A stretch of DNA of 5,268 nucleotides, taken from Minisyncoccota bacterium. GTDB lineage: Bacteria; Patescibacteriota; Minisyncoccia; Minisyncoccales; Minisyncoccaceae. The DNA lies in NCBI GenBank assembly GCA_028690275.1, contig JAQVBN010000044.1:1-5268 (forward strand). Direction: 5' to 3'. Positions 1 to 5,109 of the stretch are shown here, one piece after another. The position numbers and the translations under genes were made by a program. Numbering within the stretch: the stretch's first letter is position 1; each line of letters starts with the position of its first letter. The notes beneath the pieces were generated by a model. It ran no database searches, was not told the DNA's origin, and saw nothing but the letters and a program-made list of their open reading frames with translations.

Positions 1-150
1 AAGCGATCCCGTTGGAATTACATCAACATCAACTTTCCTAACATCGCTTAATTTCATAATCGCCCCTTCTCCAAAACTATCTCTGATTTCTGCAATAGCT
101 TCTTCTAAATTAATTTTTTCCTTTTTTTCCTTTTTAACTTTTTTGTACAT
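1..150 (-). CDS. recA: RecA recombinase, N-terminal 50 residues (partial)
   Basis: RecA forms ATP-dependent filaments on single-stranded DNA, catalyses homologous strand exchange and promotes SOS repressor self-cleavage in the cytoplasm. The ATG at 148-150 opens a frame that stays open to the window edge, so only the first 50 residues are present; the Walker A and the rest of the core lie outside. The family signature is clear: an N-terminal helix (residues about 13-25), then FGEGAIMKL (26-34) matching the FGKGSIMRL block, then DVDVIPTGSL (41-50), which leads into the ATPase core. The first dozen residues are unusually Lys-rich (MYKKVKKEKKEK), replacing the variable N-terminus of other RecAs. 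No Shine-Dalgarno is seen; ATTTAAAA lies 4 nt upstream of the ATG. It follows ftsK by 59 nt and probably has its own promoter in that gap. Identification is secure; whether the gene is intact cannot be seen here. Confidence 0.95.
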   Translation of the reverse strand, partial: MYKKVKKEKKEKINLEEAIAEIRDSFGEGAIMKLSDVRKVDVDVIPTGSL

Positions 151-154
151 AACT

Positions 155-162
155 TTTTAAAT
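155..162 (-). promoter_or_regulatory. Putative SD-independent start-proximal motif of recA (ATTTAAAA)
   Basis: On the minus strand ATTTAAAA is followed by four bases (AGTT) and the recA ATG. No GGAGG-like sequence lies in the expected position. The same 8-mer sits 3-4 nt before the ftsX and RibD_C-type reductase starts, which suggests a shared non-canonical translation start signal. The composition is AT-rich, so chance contributes; the function is inferred. Confidence 0.35.
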
Positions 163-179
163 AATAATATTTCAAGTAA

Positions 180-208
180 ATTATACCTAGTATTTTTATT
201 AAAAGCAA
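180..208 (-). promoter_or_regulatory. Predicted sigma70-type promoter for recA
   Basis: Reading the minus strand in the 59-nt ftsK-recA gap, a perfect TATAAT (-10, 180-185) is preceded by a 17-nt spacer and TTGCTT (-35, 203-208, three of six consensus bases). Initiation near 173 would give a leader of roughly 23 nt. The -35 begins 2 nt downstream of the ftsK stop codon, so recA could be transcribed independently of the long upstream operon. A short inverted repeat, ATAC-TAG-GTAT, overlaps the upstream edge of the -10; no recognisable LexA box of the E. coli (CTG-N10-CAG) or Bacillus (GAAC-N4-GTTC) type is present. This is a sequence-match prediction in AT-rich DNA. Confidence 0.5.
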
Positions 209-209
209 A

Positions 210-2399
210 CTAATTATCTTCTTCACTACTACCATAAACTTCTCTTTGTCTTGAACCTTCTTGCGGTCCAACAATACCTCTTTCTTCAAGAGAATCAATG
301 AGTCTTGCGGCTCTCGCATATCCTACTCCTAACTTTCTTTGGATATAAGAAGTGGAAGCTTTTCTTGTTTGAAGAACAATTTGTTTGGCTTGATTATATA
401 AAGGATCTTCATTAGATAAAAACTCATCCATTTGCGCTTCTGGAGAACCACTTACTTCTTCAAGCACTGAAGCTAAAGAACCATCACTTTCTTTTTCAAG
501 CTCTAAATATCCTTCGGGATTATCAAATTCCTCCCTAACTTTTCTGGCTTCAATAAAATCAACCACATCCTTTATTTCTTTTTCTGAAACAAAAGGTCCT
601 TGAATACGTCTCAAGCTTGCCGTATCTTTAGTTTTGAATAATAAATCCCCTCTACCAAGTAATTTTTCAGCACCCACAGAATCGAGCATAGTTCTAGAAT
701 CAATCTGAGAAGTAACCTTAAGTCCAATTCTGCTAGAGATATTAGCCTTAATCAATCCTGTAATAACCTCAACTGATGGTCTTTGAGTAGCAAGAATTAA
801 ATGAATACCAACCGCTCTCGCTTTTTGAGCTAATCGAACAACATACGACTCAATTTCTTTTCCACGAGCCATCATTAAATCAGCAAGTTCGTCTATTACC
901 ACAACAATATATGGCATTTTCTCCATTCCCTCCTTCCAACTCTTATTGTAAGTTAAAATATCTCTATTTCCTGCACCCCTTAAAACATCAAATCTTCTTT
1001 CCATTTCTCCCACAAGCCACTTTAATGCAATAATAGTTTTATCGGCATCAGAAATAACAGGACATAATAAATGATTAATTGGATCAAAGACCGGAAACTC
1101 TACTTTCTTAGGATCAATCATTACAAACTTCATATCATCAGGACCATTCCTATATATCAAGCTTAAAATTATACAATTCAAACAAATAGATTTACCAGAA
1201 CCAGTTGTTCCAGCAACAAGTAAATGTGGCATGTCCGCTAAGTCTGCATAAACAAGATCTCCCCTTACATCTTTTCCTAATGCAAAAAGTAAAGGAGAAT
1301 CAGAGTTCTTAAACTCTTTAGCCACTAAAAGTTCTCTTAAACCAACAGAAACTCTTTTTTTGTTAGGGATTTCAATTCCCACAAGAGCTCTTCCTGGAAT
1401 AGGAGCTTCTATTCTAATTGATGGAGTGGCAAGATCAAGGGCTAAATTAGTGGCCAAATTAGTAATTTTTGACAACTTAACTCCTTCGGCTGGTTTTAAA
1501 GTATATTGAGAAACGGTTGGTCCAACATTAACCTCATCCATCTCTACAGGAATTCCAAAATTATGAAGAGTTCTTTTTATCTGTAAAGAGTTAGCTTTTA
1601 TATCCCCGCTTTCAGGCTTCTCTGTCTTGCTTGAAAGAATTGAAAGTGGTGGAGCCTCGTAAGGAGCATAGGTCTTTCTTTGGACTACTTTTACCTCTTC
1701 TTCTTTTTCTTTCTTAGGTTCCTCTTCTTTCTTTTTGTTAAATTGAGGAATTAAAGGAATGTTAAGAGTTTTCTTTTCTTGTTTCTTTTCTTCTTTTATC
1801 TTTATCTCTGGAACATCTTCCTCTTCTGATTCAAGATTTTTTTCTTTAATCTTTTCAAATAAAGGATCTAAAAGAATAATTAAAGTAATTGACGCTAAAA
1901 CAACAAGGATTGAAAAACTAACCCAAAAACCAAAACCTTTCATAACCACCCAAGGAAGAGCATAACCTATTAATCCTCCTGGTCCAACATATCCAAATTG
2001 AAAATCATCAACACCAATATATTTTAATTCAGCAATACCAAAAATCGCTGAAACCTCAAGCATAAAAGCAATAGATAAAATAGCAATATATTTCTCCTTG
2101 TCACGATAAGGATTGTTTTTCCATAAAAGTAATAGAGCTGCTAAAAGAAAAACCACAGGAATAATATAAACCGAATATCCAAAAAGGAAAGCAAAAAAAT
2201 CTTCTACATTATTTCCAATAGATCCAGCCGAATCAGCAAAAGCAAATATAAATACAGAAGTACAAATAAGACAAAGCCCGGCATAAATATATCCTTTGTA
2301 TGTTTCTAAAAATCCCGACTCTTTCTTTATTACAGGCTTCACAACTTTCTCTATTTTATTACTTTTGACTGGTCTTCCTCTTTTTTTGTGTCTTCCCAT
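210..2399 (-). CDS. ftsK: FtsK/SpoIIIE-family DNA translocase
   Basis: A septum-located, membrane-anchored hexameric ATPase that pumps double-stranded DNA to clear and align chromosome ends during division. The 729 residues are near SpoIIIE length and far shorter than E. coli FtsK. Order: basic cytoplasmic N-terminus (1-30); about four membrane segments (roughly 36-56, 66-93, 103-124, 155-178); a highly charged Glu/Lys-rich linker (about 180-240); alpha domain (about 265-380); RecA-like beta motor with Walker A GTTGSGKS (397-404), Walker B VVVIDELADLM (499-509, Asp503-Glu504) and the conserved ATQRPSVEVITGLIKAN block (537-553) and GAEKLLGRGDLLF (576-588); and a C-terminal gamma winged helix (about 663-724, with GYARAARLIDSLEERGIV), the DNA-sequence-reading domain. 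All catalytic motifs look intact. The ATG at 2397-2399 is 6 nt after the upstream gene's stop, so it is probably co-transcribed with the two small membrane proteins. No SD is visible. Stop codon is TAG. Confidence 0.97.
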   Translation of the reverse strand: MGRHKKRGRPVKSNKIEKVVKPVIKKESGFLETYKGYIYAGLCLICTSVFIFAFADSAGSIGNNVEDFFAFLFGYSVYIIPVVFLLAALLLLWKNNPYRDKEKYIAILSIAFMLEVSAIFGIAELKYIGVDDFQFGYVGPGGLIGYALPWVVMKGFGFWVSFSILVVLASITLIILLDPLFEKIKEKNLESEEEDVPEIKIKEEKKQEKKTLNIPLIPQFNKKKEEEPKKEKEEEVKVVQRKTYAPYEAPPLSILSSKTEKPESGDIKANSLQIKRTLHNFGIPVEMDEVNVGPTVSQYTLKPAEGVKLSKITNLATNLALDLATPSIRIEAPIPGRALVGIEIPNKKRVSVGLRELLVAKEFKNSDSPLLFALGKDVRGDLVYADLADMPHLLVAGTTGSGKSICLNCIILSLIYRNGPDDMKFVMIDPKKVEFPVFDPINHLLCPVISDADKTIIALKWLVGEMERRFDVLRGAGNRDILTYNKSWKEGMEKMPYIVVVIDELADLMMARGKEIESYVVRLAQKARAVGIHLILATQRPSVEVITGLIKANISSRIGLKVTSQIDSRTMLDSVGAEKLLGRGDLLFKTKDTASLRRIQGPFVSEKEIKDVVDFIEARKVREEFDNPEGYLELEKESDGSLASVLEEVSGSPEAQMDEFLSNEDPLYNQAKQIVLQTRKASTSYIQRKLGVGYARAARLIDSLEERGIVGPQEGSRQREVYGSSEEDN

Positions 2400-2405
2400 A
2401 AATAT

Positions 2406-2831
2406 TTATATTTTAAGTTCTTTTTCTATCTCTTCTTTAATTACACTATTAAATCCAGAAAAAGCTTTTTCTTTAATAAAGATAAGGGGATAATATCTAA
2501 AGCTACTAGACATCCCTTCGCTATAACCACACATTCTTTTATACTCATCAAGCTTCTCTAAAAAATTAGAATCAGAAATTAAATATTCTGTATAACGATA
2601 ACCTCCTTCCCTTAGAAATAAAATTGAATCTTGATAAAGCTCATTTTCCTCATCTCCAAAAATAACAATTTCTTCGTCCTCGGTAAAACTAGTCACATCA
2701 ATTATTTTTTGTCTTTCATCTATGATTTGAACATCTCTCAAACTTGCATCACTCTTAGGGCTAAAAAAGAAAAAAAGAAAAACAGATAGAATTATTAAGG
2801 ATAAGAATAAAACTGTTTTTCCTTTGCCCAT
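2406..2831 (-). CDS. Membrane-anchored glutaredoxin/thioredoxin-fold-like protein lacking the CxxC motif
   Basis: A 141-residue protein with a short Lys-containing N-terminus and one strong hydrophobic segment (about 7-23, very Phe/Leu-rich), best read as a signal anchor that places residues 24-141 outside the membrane. The soluble part resembles a glutaredoxin: a first beta strand IVIFG (55-59), a helix ending in LFLREGGY (71-78), a second strand YRYTEYLI (78-85), then YYPLIFI (113-119), where Pro115 fits the cis-Pro before a strand, and FSGFNS (124-129), fitting the GGxxD-like turn before the last helix. The CxxC expected just after the first strand is replaced by acidic residues (DEENEL, 60-65); the only cysteine is Cys101, not at the active site. 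If the fold is right it cannot act as a normal dithiol oxidoreductase and may be a binding or structural protein. It starts 3 nt after the Kazal/DUF333 gene and ends 6 nt before ftsK. The coding call is firm; the fold is inferred by eye. Confidence 0.8.
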   Translation of the reverse strand: MGKGKTVLFLSLIILSVFLFFFFSPKSDASLRDVQIIDERQKIIDVTSFTEDEEIVIFGDEENELYQDSILFLREGGYRYTEYLISDSNFLEKLDEYKRMCGYSEGMSSSFRYYPLIFIKEKAFSGFNSVIKEEIEKELKI

Positions 2832-2834
2832 AGA

Positions 2835-3344
2835 CTATCTACAATCTCCATTATAATAATCTTCTAAACTACAAACTTTTTCATTAAAGGTACAAGAATC
2901 ATCCTGCATACTAACTTCTCCCCCAGTAATTGCACAATAAACTTGTTCTCTATTGTCGTATCCAGTAACCTTCAATCCTCCAACAGGACAATTTTCATAG
3001 AATAAAGCCCACTCTTCACATTGTCTATTATCTTCAAAATAACAAATGCTATAATTTCCGTTTTCTTTGAGTTGTTCTTCAAGTGTTCCACCAACACTTA
3101 TACAATATTCTGCTGCTGGATTGGCTATCTTTATCTGACAAGCCCCTTCATGCGAAACTTCTACTTGAGCTGCCTCTATTGAACAATTGTCTTCATAGGT
3201 AATATTGTTAATTCCACAAACAGGGGTATTGTTTGAAATGCAAGAAACAATTTCTTCCTGATTGCTATTAGTGAAATAATAAACTAGATAAGCTAAAATA
3301 GCTATTAAAAAAACTAATGAAATGTAGATAATTTTTTTATTCAT
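2835..3344 (-). CDS. Secreted/anchored Cys-rich protein: Kazal-like domain plus two DUF333-like repeats
   Basis: A 169-residue protein with an N-terminal hydrophobic segment (about 5-24) that is a signal peptide or anchor; the rest should be extracytoplasmic. Residues 35-69 form a Kazal-like module with PVCG (41-44), a TY pair (49-50) and cysteines 35, 43, 54 and 69. This is the four-Cys form: the Cys1-Cys5 pair of classical Kazal inhibitors is absent while pairs 2-4 and 3-6 remain (predicted 35-54 and 43-69). Residues 74-119 match DUF333 (putative hemolysin family): ANPAAEYC, GG, a C-x7-C, CEEW, and a final Cys (81, 101, 109, 119). Residues 128-168 look like a second, shortened copy: VYC-ITGG, then cysteines 151, 158 and 168. 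Kazal domains often inhibit serine proteases; DUF333 has no established role. It is the first gene after the promoter at 3372-3400 and lies 3 nt before the next gene. No SD is visible. Its target is unknown. Confidence 0.85.
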   Translation of the reverse strand: MNKKIIYISLVFLIAILAYLVYYFTNSNQEEIVSCISNNTPVCGINNITYEDNCSIEAAQVEVSHEGACQIKIANPAAEYCISVGGTLEEQLKENGNYSICYFEDNRQCEEWALFYENCPVGGLKVTGYDNREQVYCAITGGEVSMQDDSCTFNEKVCSLEDYYNGDCR

Positions 3345-3371
3345 AATGATAAATTACTAATTATTACTATA

Positions 3372-3400
3372 ATTATATTATATATGAAGCAAAAAATCAA
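3372..3400 (-). promoter_or_regulatory. Predicted sigma70-type promoter of the Kazal/DUF333-ftsK(-recA) operon
   Basis: On the minus strand, TTGATT (-35, 3395-3400) is separated by exactly 17 nt from a perfect TATAAT (-10, 3372-3377). Initiation around 3365 would give a leader of about 20 nt before the ATG at 3342-3344. It lies in the only gap between the RibD_C-type reductase and the Kazal/DUF333 gene, where a promoter is expected. The -35 hexamer is also part of the 3' arm of the terminator-like hairpin. The gap is very AT-rich, so other -10-like strings occur nearby. Confidence 0.55.
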
Positions 3401-3416
3401 TTATAATATATTGATT
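3391..3416 (-). terminator. Weak intrinsic-terminator-like hairpin after the RibD_C-type reductase
   Basis: The minus strand reads AATCAAT (3410-3416), an 8-nt loop (3402-3409) and ATTGATT (3395-3401), a perfect 7-bp inverted repeat. The last two stem bases plus the next four make a run of six T, ending at 3391. The stem begins within the reductase stop codon. Only one of the seven pairs is G-C, so it would be a weak terminator at best, and read-through into the ftsK operon is plausible. Confidence 0.35.
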
Positions 3417-4098
3417 ACTTTACTATTTTTGCTTTCAAAATAAGACAATTAGGTTTTTTGATTACTTCTAAAAACTTAACTTTCTTAAAAAATAATTTAC
3501 CAAATCCATCCCCGTCACAAAAAGTGGTTGTATCCCTGCCTCCAATAATTAAATTGCCTATTTTTAAATTAATTTCATCTACCAAATCATCCTTCAATAA
3601 AGAAAATATCAACTCTCCCCCGCCTTCAACAAGAAGAGACTTTACCCCTAGTTCATATAAAATCTCTAGGGCCTTTTTCAAATTCACCTTCTTCTCACCC
3701 ATAACAAAAACATTTGCCTTTTTTCTTAATTCTTTTATTTTGTCATCGGATGTTTCTTTGGTGGTAAAAATTACTTTTTCTCCGTCTCCCCTATTAAAAA
3801 AATCTCCATTAACTTTTAAATTATTAGCGTTAGAAATAACTGAAACTTTTACAAGGTCCAAAGGTTTATTTAGTTTTTTCCTTTGCTTTATTCTTTTATC
3901 ACCCTTAATCATTAAACCGGGATCATCTAACTCTAAAGTATTGCCACCAACCATTGCCGCATCGGCAAAAACCCTCATGTCGTAAAGCATGTCTCTATTA
4001 TCATCACTTGAGATCGGAACACATTCCTTTTTATAATTACTAAGCTTACCGTCTAAGGACATGCCCGTACATAAAAATACAAATGGTCTTTTTTTCAT
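3415..4098 (-). CDS. RibD C-terminal/DHFR-like reductase, stand-alone
   Basis: A 227-residue soluble protein of the RibD_C family (dihydrofolate-reductase fold). Relatives reduce, with NAD(P)H, the ribosyl group of the 2,5-diamino-pyrimidinone (archaeal/fungal type) or 5-amino-uracil (bacterial RibD type) intermediate of riboflavin synthesis. Visible family features: a first strand plus SLDGKL (14-19), ISSDDNRDMLYDMR (29-42), the DAAMVGGNTLELDDPGL block (46-62), a middle strand VSVISN (85-90), TT (112-113), the nucleotide-binding LLVEGGGEL (155-163), LVDEINLKI (172-180), an IIGG turn (184-187) and a terminal strand. Length fits the reductase alone: there is no N-terminal deaminase domain and no other rib gene in the window. 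The exact substrate is therefore unproven, and it may be a general pteridine/folate-type reductase. The start is 20 nt after the tRNA; ATTTAAAA lies 3 nt before the ATG. It is probably carried on the ftsEX-tRNA transcript. Confidence 0.85.
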   Translation of the reverse strand: MKKRPFVFLCTGMSLDGKLSNYKKECVPISSDDNRDMLYDMRVFADAAMVGGNTLELDDPGLMIKGDKRIKQRKKLNKPLDLVKVSVISNANNLKVNGDFFNRGDGEKVIFTTKETSDDKIKELRKKANVFVMGEKKVNLKKALEILYELGVKSLLVEGGGELIFSLLKDDLVDEINLKIGNLIIGGRDTTTFCDGDGFGKLFFKKVKFLEVIKKPNCLILKAKIVK

Positions 4099-4101
4099 AG
4101 A

Positions 4102-4109
4102 TTTTAAAT
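4102..4109 (-). promoter_or_regulatory. Putative SD-independent start-proximal motif of the RibD_C-type gene (ATTTAAAA)
   Basis: On the minus strand ATTTAAAA is followed by TCT and then the ATG of the reductase, in the 20-nt gap after the tRNA. No Shine-Dalgarno is present. It is the same 8-mer at nearly the same spacing as before recA and ftsX. Its role is inferred. Confidence 0.35.
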
Positions 4110-4118
4110 AATAATCTT

Positions 4119-4192
4119 TGGCTCGGGAGCAGGGACTCGAACCCCAATTACCAGGGCCAGAACCTGGCGTCCTACCATTAGACGACCCCCGA
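4119..4192 (-). tRNA. trnQ: tRNA-Gln (anticodon CUG), CCA encoded
   Basis: The minus strand folds as a complete tRNA: acceptor TCGGGGG/CTCCCGA (one G-U pair), D arm with TAATGGTAG, anticodon stem CCAGG/CCTGG around loop TTCTGGC (anticodon CTG at 4158-4160, reading CAG codons), a 4-nt variable loop, T loop TTCGAGT, discriminator G at 4122 and an encoded CCA (4119-4121). The T1-A72 pair and G73 agree with glutamine identity. The T stem TGGGG/CCCTG has two wobble pairs at its outer end, but the body otherwise looks functional. The gene starts 5 nt after the ftsX stop, so its 5' end is probably cut from a longer ftsEX transcript by RNase P. The RibD_C-type gene follows 20 nt later. Confidence 0.96.
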
Positions 4193-4197
4193 ATAAA

Positions 4198-5097
4198 TTA
4201 TCTCTTCAGGTATTTTGCAATAGCAATATAAGAAGAAACAGTGGCTAAAATAATTGCAATTAAAATCTCTCCAATAGCAATAAGCCAAATGTTGTTTGAG
4301 AAATAATCATAAGCATTAAATCCCATCAACATGCTAGCAATAGAACTATTACCAAAATATAGCACAACAAACAAAATAATGAAAGCTAATACTGCCGCAT
4401 TTAGTCCACAAATTATTCCTTGAACAATGTAAGGCCATCTAATGAAAGAATTAGAAGCTCCAACTAATTTCATAATTTCTATCTCTTTTCTTTGTGAAAA
4501 AATAGTAAGTCTTACAGTGTTATAAGTTGTTAAGAAAGCCAAGAAAGCAAAAAATATAATTAATGCTAGTCCGAGAGCTCTCACATTATCGCTCAAATTT
4601 TCAATTTTTTGAATAACTTCTTCCCTTCTAAAATCATCCATCTTGTAAATCAAATCTTCTGTGTCTTCTTGAGAATCAATAAATTCAGAAATAACAGCAT
4701 AGTCTGATGGCTGATTGGCGGTAATTCTAATTGATGGTAAAAATGGATTTACTTCAATAATATTTAAAGCTTCTATATAAATATCACCTTCATGGTTTTG
4801 AACGAAAGACTCATAAGCCTGTTCTTTAGAAATAAAAATAACTGTTTTAACTTCTGGTAATTTTTCAATTTCTTCCTTATACGCCATTATTTCTTCCTTA
4901 GCTACCTCCTCCTTAAAAAACAAAGAAACATCTATTTGGTCTTCTACCTCTTCAATAGCATAATTTACAAGCCCATAAAACATAAAAAGTCCTATAGAAA
5001 CAATAATGGTAATAAACATAATGAAAGTATTACCAAAACTTAAGCTTCCTTGTCTTTTAAAATTATCCCAACCATTTTTTAAAATTCTTTTAAACAT
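4198..5097 (-). CDS. ftsX: Cell division protein FtsX (permease-like subunit of FtsEX)
   Basis: FtsX is the membrane partner of the ATPase FtsE; the complex sits at the division site and uses ATP hydrolysis to switch on peptidoglycan hydrolases rather than to transport a substrate. The 299 residues fit the family. Layout: cytoplasmic N-terminus (1-22), TM1 (about 24-48), a large extracellular domain (about 49-170) containing the conserved NPFLPSIRI block (117-125), TM2 (about 173-195), the signature cytoplasmic loop TYNTVRLTIFSQRKEIEIMKLVGAS (191-215), then TM3 (about 222-248) and TM4 (about 268-292) with a basic tail. The start is 6 nt after the ftsE stop, the usual ftsE-ftsX coupling, with ATTTAAAA 4 nt before the ATG. 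The stop lies 5 nt before tRNA-Gln. No hydrolase gene follows, so the enzyme activated by this FtsEX is not identified in the window. Confidence 0.97.
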   Translation of the reverse strand: MFKRILKNGWDNFKRQGSLSFGNTFIMFITIIVSIGLFMFYGLVNYAIEEVEDQIDVSLFFKEEVAKEEIMAYKEEIEKLPEVKTVIFISKEQAYESFVQNHEGDIYIEALNIIEVNPFLPSIRITANQPSDYAVISEFIDSQEDTEDLIYKMDDFRREEVIQKIENLSDNVRALGLALIIFFAFLAFLTTYNTVRLTIFSQRKEIEIMKLVGASNSFIRWPYIVQGIICGLNAAVLAFIILFVVLYFGNSSIASMLMGFNAYDYFSNNIWLIAIGEILIAIILATVSSYIAIAKYLKR

Positions 5098-5101
5098 TGT
5101 T

Positions 5102-5109
5102 TTTTAAAT
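5102..5109 (-). promoter_or_regulatory. Putative SD-independent start-proximal motif of ftsX (ATTTAAAA)
   Basis: ATTTAAAA on the minus strand spans the ftsE stop codon (5104-5106) and is followed by AACA and the ftsX ATG. The nearest purine-rich stretch (in the ftsE tail, around 5120-5130) is too far upstream to act as a Shine-Dalgarno. Same motif and spacing as for recA and the RibD_C-type gene; its function is inferred. Confidence 0.35.

Noticed and set aside
134..319. Minus-strand open frame overlapping the ftsK 3' end and recA start
   Set aside because: Out of frame with the conserved FtsK gamma domain and with recA, both of which account for the DNA; its sequence is a low-complexity Lys/Ile/Leu/Tyr run.
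1759..1965. Plus-strand open frame antisense to the FtsK linker and TM4
   Set aside because: Its Phe/Ser-rich translation is the mirror of the Lys/Glu-rich linker; no start signal or domain.
2296..2493. Plus-strand open frame spanning the ftsK start and Grx-like end
   Set aside because: Crosses the junction of two real minus-strand genes and has no recognisable features.
2846..2849. GGAG upstream of the Grx-like gene as a Shine-Dalgarno
   Set aside because: It is 14 nt from the ATG, too far for a normal site, and falls within codons for Asn-Gly-Asp of the upstream protein.
3458..3985. Long plus-strand open frame (175 codons) opposite the RibD_C-type reductase
   Set aside because: It lies wholly antisense to a gene with clear family motifs, its translation is Ser/Phe/Leu/Pro-rich without a recognisable domain, and it is explained by the AT-rich codon use of the opposite strand.
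4197..4226. Possible tRNA promoter TTGCTA-N18-GATAAT at the end of ftsX (minus strand)
   Set aside because: The -10-like hexamer ends only 4 nt before the mature tRNA 5' end, so a normal start would fall inside the tRNA; both hexamers are weak and lie in coding sequence.
210..5106. Alternative genetic code (UGA as Gly or Trp), suggested by the absence of TGA stops
   Set aside because: All six visible stops are TAA or TAG, but six is too few in AT-rich DNA. Trp codons inspected are TGG and no conserved glycine or tryptophan is encoded by an in-frame TGA.
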